A DNA stretch of 13,079 nt from Pseudoflavonifractor sp035562355 (lineage in GTDB: Bacteria; Bacillota; Clostridia; Oscillospirales; Oscillospiraceae): the NCBI GenBank assembly GCA_035562355.1, contig DATMXU010000243.1, forward strand, positions 1 through 13,079, read 5' to 3'. Positions 1 through 7,143 of the stretch are shown one piece after another. The notes beneath the pieces are model-generated. The model was given only the letters and a program-made list of their open reading frames with translations, was not told the DNA's origin and did not search any database. Numbering within the stretch: the stretch's first letter is position 1; each line of letters starts with the position of its first letter. A program made the position numbers and the translations under genes.

Positions 1-91
1 CTTTGCCTGTACACCAAAGGGAACCCTGACGGTTTGCTTTCACACGATCCCTCCCCTCAAATCCTTCAGATTGAGGTTCTATAGATAGACT

Positions 92-121
92 GAGCTGGCA
101 AGGGCAAGCCCTCGCCAGCTC
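92..121. terminator. Hairpin after cobB, possible terminator
   Basis: Just past the cobB stop lies a stem with arms GAGCTGGC (92-99) and GCCAGCTC (114-121), extended after one mismatch by AGGG/CCCT around a short loop. No T-run follows on the minus strand, so it is a weak intrinsic terminator for cobB. On the plus strand TTCTTT follows, so it could equally close a plus-strand gene lying left of the window. The remaining bases 1-91 hold no gene I can support; they contain a weak CCTCAA/TTGAGG pair at about 55-76. Confidence 0.45.
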
Positions 122-128
122 TTCTTTA

Positions 129-854
129 CTATGCGACCTCAATCGCTCCCAGCACCTCCCCGATGGGGGCGGCGATGAGGAGGTCGGCGTTTGCGTCGTA
201 GGGGGTGGGGCTCTTGTTGATGAGCACCAGCCGGTTCCCCCGGTAGTAGTTCACCAGCCCCGCCGCCGGGTAGACCGCCAGGGAGGTGCCGCCGACGATG
301 AGCAGATCGGCGTGCTGGATGTGGCGCAGAGCCTTGGACATGGTGGTCTCGTCCAGCGCCTCCTCGTAGAGCACCACGTCGGGCTTGACCCGTCCGCCGC
401 AGCGGTCGCAAATGGGCGCCTCCGCCCCGGCGCGCATATAGTCGAGATCGAAGAACTTGCGGCAGCCCTCGCAGTAGTTGCGGTGGACCGAACCGTGGAG
501 CTCCAGCACCTCCCGGCTCCCCGCCGCCTGATGGAGCCCGTCGATGTTCTGGGTCACCACGGCTGCCAGCTTCCCCGCCCGCTCCAGCTCCGCCAGCTTT
601 AGATGGGCGGCGTTGGGTCTCGCGTCGGGGAAGAGCATCTTCTCCCGGTAGAACCGGAAAAACTCCTCCGGCTTGCGCGCATAGAAGGTGTGGCTCAAAA
701 TGGTCTCGGGCGGGTAGGGATATTTCTGCCGGTAGAGCCCATCCACACTGCGAAAGTCGGGCACGCCGCTCTCGGTAGACACCCCCGCCCCGCCGAAGAA
801 GACGATATACCTGCTCTCGTCGACCCACTGCTGCAGCTGCGCAAGCTGATCCAT
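129..854 (-). CDS. cobB: NAD-dependent protein deacylase, sirtuin (Sir2/CobB family)
   Basis: A 241-aa sirtuin that removes acyl groups from lysines using NAD+, in the cytoplasm. Visible family motifs: GAGVSTESGVPDFRS (about 22-36) for NAD binding, TQNIDGLH (101-108), the catalytic His in LELHG (H120), and a zinc site of two Cys pairs (C128/C131 and C149/C152). VGGTSLAVYP near 198-206 is the late Rossmann motif. The Tyr/Arg pair typical of desuccinylase-type (SIRT5-like) members is not apparent, so deacetylation is the likelier activity (inference). The ATG at 854 is chosen because TAAGGAGGGG ends six bases before it; the frame stays open upstream to 953, but that part overlaps the Cys-rich gene and is Arg/Pro-rich noise. 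It lies 50 nt after the FeoB-associated peptide with no terminator between, so it is probably the last gene of the feo operon. Confidence 0.95.
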   Translation of the reverse strand: MDQLAQLQQWVDESRYIVFFGGAGVSTESGVPDFRSVDGLYRQKYPYPPETILSHTFYARKPEEFFRFYREKMLFPDARPNAAHLKLAELERAGKLAAVVTQNIDGLHQAAGSREVLELHGSVHRNYCEGCRKFFDLDYMRAGAEAPICDRCGGRVKPDVVLYEEALDETTMSKALRHIQHADLLIVGGTSLAVYPAAGLVNYYRGNRLVLINKSPTPYDANADLLIAAPIGEVLGAIEVA

Positions 855-904
855 AAAACTCCCCTCCTTACACACAGGGCCCGGCACCACCGGGACTTGC
901 CCGC

Positions 905-1069
905 TTATTTTTTCTCCCCGCCGGGGCGGCAGGAGCCGCCGCAGCCGTCGCACCCGCCGCCGCAGTCGCCGCAGTCACCCTTCATCTGGCGGCGGACATG
1001 CCTGACGAGGTAGACGACCGCCCAGACCACCAGGGCCGCGACCGCGATATAGATCAGATACTTCATCAT
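905..1069 (-). CDS. FeoB-associated Cys-rich membrane protein
   Basis: A 54-aa peptide beginning MMKYLIYIAVAALVVW. It has one N-terminal membrane helix (about 4-22), a short basic stretch (RHVRRQMK), then a Gly/Cys cluster with five cysteines (C33, C36, C40, C43, C47) and a Lys-rich end. This is the layout of the small Cys-rich proteins found next to feoB in Firmicutes, thought to assist Fe(II) transfer at the inner face of FeoB, although the role is not proven. AAGGTGAT lies about six bases before the first of two adjacent ATGs (1069 or 1066); the first is used. The start is 12 nt after the feoB stop, so the ribosome binding site sits right at the end of feoB and the two are surely co-transcribed. 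The identification rests on position, size and Cys pattern. Confidence 0.88.
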   Translation of the reverse strand: MMKYLIYIAVAALVVWAVVYLVRHVRRQMKGDCGDCGGGCDGCGGSCRPGGEKK

Positions 1070-1081
1070 AATACCATCACC

Positions 1082-3523
1082 TTAATGAAAAAATAGAGAG
1101 CCGATCTGGTACACCAGGAAGGAACCGAGATAGGCCGCTCCGATCTGCCAGGCGACGGACCGGAGGGTCCAGCGGGTGGAGTTCATCTCCTTGCGGATGG
1201 TGGACACAGCCGCCACGCAGGGGACGTACAGGAGGATGAAGACAAGAAACGCGTAGGCCGCCACGGGGGTGGCGAACGTGCCCGACAGGGCCCCGGCCAC
1301 CGCCGCGCCGCTGGCGCCCGCGGCGAATCCATAGAACATGCTCATGGAGGAGACCACCGCCTCCTTGGCCACCAGGCCGGTCAGGAGGGCCACCGCCGCC
1401 TGCCAGGTGCCAAATCCCAGGGGTGCGAAGACAGGGGCGATAAAGGTGCCGATTGCCCCCAGGAAGGAGTGGGCCGCGTCCTCTACCATGACCATGCCGC
1501 CGTCCCACCCGAAGGACTGGAGGAACCAGAGAACCACGCTCATGGCGAGGATCAGGGTGCCCGCCTTCACAAGGAACCCCCGCACCCGCTCCCACACATG
1601 CATCAGGCAGTTTTTCAGCGTGGGCAGGCGGTAGGGCGGCAGCTCCAGCACAAAGGCGGCGGTCTCGCCCTTGAACAGGGTCCTCTTGAGCAGGATGCCC
1701 GAGCCGATGGCGAAGAGGAGGCCGATCACATAGAGAGAGAACACCACCAGCCCCGCGTACCGGGCGAAAAAGGCCCCGGCGATGAGCCCATACACCGGCA
1801 GCCGGGCCGAGCAGGACATGAAGGGCACCAGCATGATGGTCATGCGCCGGTCCTTCTCGTTCTCCATGGTGCGCGCGCCCATGACGGCGGGCACCGTACA
1901 GCCAAAGCCCATGAGCATGGGGATGAACGCCTTGCCCGAGAGGCCGAACCGCCGCAGCAGCCGGTCCATGATGAAAGCGGCCCGGGCCATATAGCCGGAG
2001 TCCTCCAGAAGTGAGAGGAAGAGGAACAAAAGGGCGATCTGGGGCAAGAAGGTGAGCACGCCGCCCACGCCGGTGATGACGCCGTCCACCAGGAGGCTGG
2101 TGACCCAGGGGGCCACGTCGGCGTGGGCCAGAGCGCGGGTGAGCCACGCGCCAAAGAGGCCCACCGCGCTCTCCACCCAGTCGGAGAGAAAGGTCCCGGG
2201 CCCAAAGGTAAGGGCGAACATGGCCAGCATCATCATCAAAAACACAGGCACCGCCAGCCACTTGTGGGTGACGATGGAGTCGATCTTGTCGGAGGTGGTC
2301 ATCTCCTTTGCAGGGCGGCCCTTCTGCACCGCCACGCTGACGATACGCTGGATGAACTGATAGCGGGCGTCGGCAATGAGCGTCTCCCGGTCGCCCAATG
2401 TGTAGGCCCCCTCGTACTCCCCGTAGATCTTCTCCAGCCGCTCCGCGGTGGCGCCGGGCAGCGCCAGGCTCTTCTCCACCAGGCTGTCCCCCTCGATGAG
2501 CTTGACGGAGGCCCAGTGGGCGGGAATATGGGCGGCATAGGCCCGGTCGTGGATGAGCTCACCCACCTGGTGGTGGATGCGGTGGGTATAGGAATCATAG
2601 AGATCGTCGGGCTCCAGCGTGACGCCCACGTGCATCTGCCTGTGGGCCACGCGCAGCAGCTCCTCCACGTTCTCGCCGCTGCGGGCGGTGATGGGGACCA
2701 CGGGCACCCCAAGGAGCTGGGAGAGCCGCTGGCAATCCAGCCGGTCCCCATGGCGGCGGGCCTCGTCCATAAAGTTGAGCGCGATGACCATGGGCCGCTC
2801 CAGCTCCAAAAGCTGGACGGTGAGGTAGAGGTTGCGCTCAATGTTGGTGGCGTCCACAATGTTGATGATGGCGTCGGGCCGCTCGGCCACGATGAAATCC
2901 CGGGCCACGATCTCCTCCATGGAATAGGGGGAGAGGGAATAGATGCCGGGCAGGTCCACCACCGTGACGGCCTTCCCGTCCACGCTGGCCCGCCCCTCCT
3001 TTTTCTCCACCGTGACGCCGGGCCAGTTGCCCACGTACTGGTTGGAGCCGGTGAGGGCGTTGAAGAGGGTGGTCTTGCCGCAGTTGGGGTTGCCCACCAG
3101 AGCCAGTTTCATTTCCCGGGTATCGTGGCTCGCGTAGTCGGGGGTGCCGCCGTGGGCGGCGCGCTCATGGGCGTGGTCCTCACGCATCCGCTCCAGGGTC
3201 TCCCGGTCCGGTATGCGCTGGACCATGGACACCCGCTCCCGCCGGGCGGTGCGAAACCCCTTGGCCTCCTCCCCGGTGGCAAGGGCGATCTGCCGCGCGT
3301 CCTCCTTGCGGAGGGAGAGCTCATAGCCCCGGAGGTTTACCTCGATGGGGTCTCCGAAGGGGGCGATCTTGCGCACCGTCACCTCGGTACCGGGCGTGAG
3401 CCCCATGTCCACCAGCCGTCGTTTTACCGGCCCCTTGTCGCTCCCCACCCGGAGTATGATGCCCTGCTCACCGGGCTGCAGGTCCTCCAGGGTGCCCTTA
3501 TGCTGCGCTGTCCCTTCCGTCAT
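1082..3523 (-). CDS. feoB: Ferrous iron transporter, FeoA-FeoB fusion
   Basis: An 813-aa protein for uptake of Fe(II) across the cytoplasmic membrane. Residues about 10-83 are a FeoA (SH3-like) domain, with RRLVDMGLTPGTEV and LRGYELSLR typical of FeoA. A 50-residue His-containing linker follows. Then comes the FeoB G domain: G1 GNPNCGKT (144-151), G2 Thr in PGVTVEK, G3 DLPG (190-193), G4 NFMD (250-253), G5 ITAR (278-281). After a helical spacer the membrane part begins near 420, with the conserved GFGCTVP (539-545) and PFMSCSARLPVY (567-578) motifs carrying the Cys residues of the permeation path. FeoA and FeoB are separate genes in many bacteria, so the fusion is worth noting. The ATG at 3523 has AGAAGG about nine bases upstream. 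It is the first gene of a unit with the Cys-rich peptide and cobB, under a promoter with an inverted repeat at the start site. Confidence 0.97.
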   Translation of the reverse strand: MTEGTAQHKGTLEDLQPGEQGIILRVGSDKGPVKRRLVDMGLTPGTEVTVRKIAPFGDPIEVNLRGYELSLRKEDARQIALATGEEAKGFRTARRERVSMVQRIPDRETLERMREDHAHERAAHGGTPDYASHDTREMKLALVGNPNCGKTTLFNALTGSNQYVGNWPGVTVEKKEGRASVDGKAVTVVDLPGIYSLSPYSMEEIVARDFIVAERPDAIINIVDATNIERNLYLTVQLLELERPMVIALNFMDEARRHGDRLDCQRLSQLLGVPVVPITARSGENVEELLRVAHRQMHVGVTLEPDDLYDSYTHRIHHQVGELIHDRAYAAHIPAHWASVKLIEGDSLVEKSLALPGATAERLEKIYGEYEGAYTLGDRETLIADARYQFIQRIVSVAVQKGRPAKEMTTSDKIDSIVTHKWLAVPVFLMMMLAMFALTFGPGTFLSDWVESAVGLFGAWLTRALAHADVAPWVTSLLVDGVITGVGGVLTFLPQIALLFLFLSLLEDSGYMARAAFIMDRLLRRFGLSGKAFIPMLMGFGCTVPAVMGARTMENEKDRRMTIMLVPFMSCSARLPVYGLIAGAFFARYAGLVVFSLYVIGLLFAIGSGILLKRTLFKGETAAFVLELPPYRLPTLKNCLMHVWERVRGFLVKAGTLILAMSVVLWFLQSFGWDGGMVMVEDAAHSFLGAIGTFIAPVFAPLGFGTWQAAVALLTGLVAKEAVVSSMSMFYGFAAGASGAAVAGALSGTFATPVAAYAFLVFILLYVPCVAAVSTIRKEMNSTRWTLRSVAWQIGAAYLGSFLVYQIGSLFFH

Positions 3524-3543
3524 CGGTCATACCTTCTCGTCCA

Positions 3544-3563
3544 AAGTTCGCTTTTGCTAACTT
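3544..3563 (-). promoter_or_regulatory. Inverted repeat, candidate metal-dependent operator of feoAB
   Basis: Read on the minus strand, AAGTTAGC and GCGAACTT flank AAAA; seven of eight positions pair. The repeat lies directly after the -10 box, at about +2 to +21 of the predicted transcript, where a bound repressor would block transcription. A DtxR/IdeR-type or Fur-type iron repressor is the obvious candidate given the gene served, but the site does not match a textbook Fur box. Symmetry and position are seen; function is inferred. Confidence 0.5.
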
Positions 3564-3571
3564 CTGTTATT

Positions 3572-3600
3572 ATTATACCCCCGCGCAGGGAATTCCGCAA
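3572..3600 (-). promoter_or_regulatory. Promoter of the feoAB operon
   Basis: On the minus strand a perfect TATAAT (3577-3572) is preceded by 17 bases and TTGCGG (3600-3595), matching the TTG core of the -35 box. The start would fall near 3565, giving a leader of about 42 nt. It sits between the upstream terminator and the feoAB start. Confidence 0.65.
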
Positions 3601-3654
3601 GCCTTGACGCGGCCCTCTGCGGACAGATTTTATGGCGCGCAGCGCTCCTTAAAG

Positions 3655-3695
3655 ACACAAAAAAGCCCCGGCATCCAGCCGGATACCGGGGCTTT
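3655..3695 (-). terminator. Intrinsic terminator of the efp/CD1247-type unit
   Basis: A 14-pair stem with one mismatch (arms 3662-3676 and 3681-3695: AAAGCCCCGG paired to CCGGGGCTTT, then ATCC/GGAT) has a four-base loop and is followed on the minus strand by TTTTTTG. It begins ten bases after the stop of the CD1247-type gene and separates it from feoAB. Confidence 0.92.
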
Positions 3696-3704
3696 ATGAT
3701 GCGC

Positions 3705-4223
3705 TTATTCCTCTTCCTGCTCGGGCTCTGCGTGGTCGTGGCCACAGCAGTCACCGTGGTCGTGATCATGGTGATGATAATGGTGGTGGTGATGGCCATG
3801 GTCATGACCGCAGCCGCAGCTATCGTCCTCACCGGCGGTCTCAATGGCAAACTTGCCCTTACAGTTGGGGCACTCCACGCTGCCGGCCGCCAGCACGGAC
3901 TCGTCGATGCACAGGTCCTCGCCGCAGTTGGGGCACTCGACCTCGAAGAAGTCGTCCTCGTCCTCGTCGTCTTCGTCCTCATCGTCGTCATCCTCGTCGT
4001 CCTCGAAGAGGATCTCCTCCACGTCGCTCAGGTCGTCGGAGACGGCATCCAGCTCCTCGCCCAGGGACTCCACGCTGTCCTCCAGGTCCTCGATGGACAT
4101 GCCGACTTCCTCCAGGATGCCGATCATCACATTGATGAGCTTGCCCTCCTTGGAACTCTCGGTGTCGAGATTCAGGCCCTCGGCCAGCCCCTTCAGGTAC
4201 GCGACCTTCTCAGAAATAGTCAT
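3705..4223 (-). CDS. CD1247-type acidic zinc-ribbon protein with His/Cys-rich tail
   Basis: A 172-aa protein in four blocks. Residues 1-72 form a helical acidic domain starting MTISEKVAYLKGLAEGL, the signature of the CD1247 N-terminal family of Clostridia, whose function is unknown. Residues 75-91 are almost pure Asp/Glu. Residues 97-121 form a zinc ribbon from two CPNC knuckles. Residues 135-164 hold 14 His and four Cys with Asp between, then a Glu-rich end. Family members usually stop after the ribbon, so the His/Cys tail looks like an addition and should bind Zn, Ni, Cu or Co (inference). AAAGGAG lies nine bases before the ATG. It lies 85 nt after efp with no clear terminator between, so it is probably co-transcribed with efp; feoAB lies just beyond its terminator. 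Confidence 0.88.
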   Translation of the reverse strand: MTISEKVAYLKGLAEGLNLDTESSKEGKLINVMIGILEEVGMSIEDLEDSVESLGEELDAVSDDLSDVEEILFEDDEDDDDEDEDDEDEDDFFEVECPNCGEDLCIDESVLAAGSVECPNCKGKFAIETAGEDDSCGCGHDHGHHHHHYHHHDHDHGDCCGHDHAEPEQEEE

Positions 4224-4263
4224 GGTATTGTTCTCCTTTCAGGCCGCAATGGGCCAAAGCTGC

Positions 4264-4283
4264 GGGCATGTCATAGCATGCCC
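4264..4283. repeat. Small hairpin between efp and the CD1247-type gene
   Basis: Arms GGGCATG (4264-4270) and CATGCCC (4277-4283) close a six-base loop. No T-run follows on the minus strand, so it is not a convincing terminator; it may stabilise the efp end or reduce read-through. Confidence 0.4.
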
Positions 4284-4308
4284 TCGGTGGCTGCGTCTAT
4301 GCCCCTGG

Positions 4309-4872
4309 TTACGATTTGCAGCGCTCCAGATATTCGCCGGTTCTCGTATCAATCTTAATCCTGTCGCCAGGGTTGATGAAGAGGGGCACCTTGATCTCGG
4401 TGCCGGTCTCCAGGGTGGCGGGCTTGGTCACGTTGGTGGCGGTGTCGCCCTTGAACCCGGGGTCGGTCTCGGTGACCTCGAGCTCCACGAAGGTGGGGGG
4501 CTCTACCGCGAAGACCTTGCCCTTATAGGAGTTGATCTTACAGGACATATTCTCCTTCACGAAACGGAAGGAATCGCCCAGTACATGGCTGTCGATGGGC
4601 ACCAGCTCGTAGGTCTCCCCGTCCATGAAGTAGTAGAGGTCGCCGTCGTTGTAGCTGTACTCCATGTCCTTGCGCTCCACATAGGCCTCCTCGAACTTGG
4701 CGGTGGGGTTGAACGAGGTCTCGGTCACGCCGCCGGTGATGACGTTTTTCATCTTGGTACGCACAAAGGCCGCGCCCTTGCCGGGCTTCACGTGCTGGAA
4801 TTCGACGACCTGCATGACCTGACCGTCCATCTCAAAGGTCATGCCATTGCGGAAATCACTTGCTGTAATCAT
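4309..4872 (-). CDS. efp: Translation elongation factor P
   Basis: A 187-aa EF-P, full family length. It binds between the P and E sites of stalled ribosomes and speeds peptide bond formation at polyproline stretches. The N-terminal KOW-like domain carries the tip loop KPGKG with K32, the residue modified in many bacteria; no modification enzyme lies in this window. The two following OB domains are intact, ending with the characteristic INPGDRIKIDTRTGEYLERC. GGAGG lies about ten bases upstream of ATG. It follows the M24 peptidase gene by 149 nt, an arrangement also seen in Bacillus (yqhT-efp). The gap holds a plausible promoter of its own. Confidence 0.98.
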   Translation of the reverse strand: MITASDFRNGMTFEMDGQVMQVVEFQHVKPGKGAAFVRTKMKNVITGGVTETSFNPTAKFEEAYVERKDMEYSYNDGDLYYFMDGETYELVPIDSHVLGDSFRFVKENMSCKINSYKGKVFAVEPPTFVELEVTETDPGFKGDTATNVTKPATLETGTEIKVPLFINPGDRIKIDTRTGEYLERCKS

Positions 4873-4930
4873 GGGTTATCCATCCTCCAAAAAAGTATAT
4901 CAAAAACGGAAACGCAAAATTAGTCAAGCT

Positions 4931-4959
4931 ATTTTACCCTATTTTGTCCCAATGCGCAA
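4931..4959 (-). promoter_or_regulatory. Possible promoter of efp
   Basis: Minus strand TTGCGC (4959-4954), 17 bases, then TAAAAT (4936-4931, five of six). The start would be near 4924, about 50 nt before the ATG. An alternative TTGACT at about 4927-4922 has no -10 box at good distance. No terminator is seen after the peptidase gene, so efp may also be read from upstream. Confidence 0.4.
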
Positions 4960-5021
4960 GGACTTTTCCAGAACTTATCGGAATTTTGCGTGATTTTCCG
5001 ACCGGCCGAACCCTCCATCCC

Positions 5022-6086
5022 TCAGAGGATTATGAGCTCCTTGGGGGACTTGGTGAGGACCACGCAGCCGTCGGGCGTGAATACCGTCACGTCCTCGATG
5101 CGCACGCCGAAACGGCCCGGCAGATAGATGCCCGGCTCGGCGGACACCACGGCCCCCGCGGGCATGAGGCGGTCCTCCGCGGTGCTGGCGTTGGGGCTTT
5201 CGTGGATCTCGATTCCCAGGCTGTGGCCGTACCCGTGGCCGAAGTACGGCCCATATCCCGCGTCCTCGATCACCTTGCGGGCGGCCCCGTCAATGTCACT
5301 GCCGGGGACGCCCGCCCTCGTCGCGGCGATCCCGGCGAGCTGGGCGGCGAGGACGGTGTCGTACACCTTTCGCATCTCCTCGGTGGGCTCCCCCACCGCC
5401 ACGGTGCGGGTCATGTCGGAGCAATAGCCGCCGTACATACAGCCAAAGTCCATGGTGACGAACTCGCCCGTTTCGATCTTCCTGTCGCCGGGGATACCGT
5501 GGGGCAGGCTCCCGTTGGGGCCGGAGACCACGATGGGGTCGAAGGACACCTTGTCAGCCCCCAGGCGCAGCAGGTCGTACACCAGCCGGGCGGCTACCTC
5601 CCGCTCGGTCATGCCGGGCCGGAGGAACTTGACGATCTCCGCGAAGGCCGCGTCGGTGATGCGCTGGGCCTCCGCCATGAGCGCGATCTCCTCCTCGTCC
5701 TTGGCGGCGCGGAGGTCGTTCACCAGGTTCTGAGCAGGCTCCAGCGCGCAGGGCAGGAGATCGGAATAGACCTGGTACTGGGCCACCGTCATATACCCGT
5801 CCTCAAAGCCCATCTTTCGGATCCCCAGCTCGGTGACCGCCTGGCTCAGGAGAACCCGGTAATTCTTGTTCCGGTCGGTCATGGTGACCACCGCCCCGGT
5901 CACCCGCCCTTCGGCGGACTCAATATAGCGGGCGTCGGTAAAATAGCGGCACTCCCCCCTCGTGACGATGACGAACCCCTCCCCGTGGAACCCCACGGCG
6001 TAGTACTCCCCCGGCGTGCTGGAGAGGAGCATGGCGTCCAAGCCGTACTCATCCAGCTTGGCGGCAATCTGTTTCAGGTGGTTCAT
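5022..6086 (-). CDS. M24 family metallopeptidase, Xaa-Pro aminopeptidase type
   Basis: A 354-aa enzyme that should release the N-terminal residue before proline, or cleave Xaa-Pro dipeptides, in the cytoplasm. The N-terminal creatinase-like domain (about 1-125) is followed by the pita-bread catalytic domain. The five dinuclear metal ligands are visible: D213 (TMDFG), D224 (YCSDMTRT), H288 (GHGYGHSLG), E317 (SAEPGIY) and E331 (VRIEDV). The substrate-gating His in SLPHGIP (H196) is also there. Length is that of the short Firmicutes YqhT/PepQ type; aminopeptidase versus prolidase cannot be told by eye. The ATG at 6086 has only a weak purine-rich site (AAGAGAG) upstream. It precedes efp, so proline-related functions are paired here. 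A run of hairpins lies immediately upstream. Confidence 0.95.
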   Translation of the reverse strand: MNHLKQIAAKLDEYGLDAMLLSSTPGEYYAVGFHGEGFVIVTRGECRYFTDARYIESAEGRVTGAVVTMTDRNKNYRVLLSQAVTELGIRKMGFEDGYMTVAQYQVYSDLLPCALEPAQNLVNDLRAAKDEEEIALMAEAQRITDAAFAEIVKFLRPGMTEREVAARLVYDLLRLGADKVSFDPIVVSGPNGSLPHGIPGDRKIETGEFVTMDFGCMYGGYCSDMTRTVAVGEPTEEMRKVYDTVLAAQLAGIAATRAGVPGSDIDGAARKVIEDAGYGPYFGHGYGHSLGIEIHESPNASTAEDRLMPAGAVVSAEPGIYLPGRFGVRIEDVTVFTPDGCVVLTKSPKELIIL

Positions 6087-6121
6087 GGCGCTCTCTTCTT
6101 TCCTGTCATAAATTTAGATAG

Positions 6122-6254
6122 CCCCAGCGGGTTTCACCCGCCGGGGACCCCGTCCTTTCAACTGCGCGGCGGAACTGAATTCCGCCTTGCGCCAAGGTTT
6201 TGCCTGCGGCAAAACGCTTGCGCGGCGCATCCGCGCCGCCCCACTTTGTGGGGC
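6122..6254. repeat. Intergenic run of six short hairpins
   Basis: The 183-nt gap between the endonuclease IV-like gene and the peptidase gene is packed with palindromes: CCCC/GGGG plus GCGGGT/ACCCGC (6122-6146), GGCGGAA/TTCCGCC (6168-6186), CCTTG/CAAGG (6185-6197), GTTTTGCC/GGCAAAAC (6197-6215), GCGGCGC/GCGCCGC (6222-6239) and GCCCCAC/GTGGGGC (6238-6254). None has a T-run. No coding frame is convincing here. They may form a structured RNA or a dispersed repeat; some words recur at 8681-8759. Confidence 0.75.
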
Positions 6255-6269
6255 CCCGCGAGCGCGCGT

Positions 6270-7133
6270 CTACTCGTCTATGCGATACGCCTGGTATACG
6301 CTCTTCATCTCCAGCGCGTCCTCCGCCTGGGTACCTGCGCTCTCGCAGATGATGGTGGGACTCCAGCCCCGCTCGGCAAGTTCCTGCATCAGGGGTATGT
6401 GGTCGGGGCCGTAGTCGCTTTGGGCAAAGGTGAGGTGCACCTTCTCCCCGCCGCCGGGGGTGAACTGGATCTTGGAGAAGTGGCTGTGAAAGCGGCTTGC
6501 CCGCTCCTCGCCCAGCAGCTCCCCCATCCGGTCCAGAATGCGGCGGACCTGCTCCCGGCTCCCGTCCATCTCCCCCAGGGTGCGGGCGTAGAGATGCCCA
6601 AAGTCCACGCAGGGCAAAAGCCGCCCGTCCAGTTGACATAACTCCAGGACCTCATCCAGGTCGCCCAGCTGGTTGATCTTCCCCATGGTCTCAAGGCACA
6701 GGGTGATGTGGCCGTAGCCCTCCCCGTCCACGGTCTTGACGACCTCTTTTACCGAGGCCAGGGCCACCTCCTGGGCCTCCCGCCGGGTTCGTTTCATGAC
6801 AGACCCGGTGTGGACGGTGATGCGCCCCGCCCCCATCCAGTCGGCGACGCGGCAGGAGGCGACGATATAGCCTGCCGTCTTTTCCAAGCTCGACCGGTCT
6901 GGGTTCGCCAGGTTGATGAAATAGGGGGCGTGGAGGCTCATGGAGATGCCGCAGGCATATGCGTTCTCCCCCAGCTTGCGGGCCGTCTCCTCCCCCACGT
7001 GGATCCCCTTGCCGCACTGGTACTCGTAGGCGTCCAGGCCGAAGTCCCGGATCCACTCGGGCGCGGCCAGAGAGGATTTGTGGACGGCGGAAAAGCTGTC
7101 CGAGTTTCCCGCCGGGCCGAATTTTACTGCCAT
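6270..7133 (-). CDS. Endonuclease IV-like TIM-barrel protein (AP endonuclease family 2)
   Basis: A 287-aa protein, the length of endonuclease IV (Nfo), which nicks DNA at abasic sites using three zinc ions. Ligand-like residues appear in the right order: H68 (SLHAPY), H108 (VHTGS), E148 (CLETMG), D177 and H180 (CVDFGHL), H216 or H218 (RFHSHFSK), H233 and E264 (CESAG). Compared with E. coli Nfo, the Asp of the DxH pair before the last strand is not obvious (GGGEKVHL here), so activity could differ; related TIM barrels include sugar isomerases. AAGGAG overlaps the yqeG stop and lies six bases before the ATG, so it is translationally coupled to yqeG. The fold call is secure, DNA repair is likely but unproven. 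Confidence 0.83.
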   Translation of the reverse strand: MAVKFGPAGNSDSFSAVHKSSLAAPEWIRDFGLDAYEYQCGKGIHVGEETARKLGENAYACGISMSLHAPYFINLANPDRSSLEKTAGYIVASCRVADWMGAGRITVHTGSVMKRTRREAQEVALASVKEVVKTVDGEGYGHITLCLETMGKINQLGDLDEVLELCQLDGRLLPCVDFGHLYARTLGEMDGSREQVRRILDRMGELLGEERASRFHSHFSKIQFTPGGGEKVHLTFAQSDYGPDHIPLMQELAERGWSPTIICESAGTQAEDALEMKSVYQAYRIDE

Positions 7134-7143
7134 AGGTCTCTCC

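Noticed and set aside
855..953. N-terminal extension of cobB by 33 residues
   Set aside because: It overlaps the Cys-rich gene, is Arg/Pro-rich, and a strong ribosome site precedes the internal ATG at 854.
2123..3607. A 494-codon open frame on the plus strand opposite feoAB
   Set aside because: It mirrors feoAB in the antisense frame, as GC-rich third positions remove stop codons; no ribosome site and no recognisable domain.
3951..4001. Trinucleotide (TCG/TCC-type) microsatellite
   Set aside because: It encodes the Asp/Glu run of the CD1247-type protein, a known feature of that family, so no separate repeat is needed.
4944..6641. A 565-codon plus-strand frame opposite the peptidase gene
   Set aside because: It is antisense to a clear M24 enzyme and crosses the hairpin run; composition is that of a GC-rich shadow frame.
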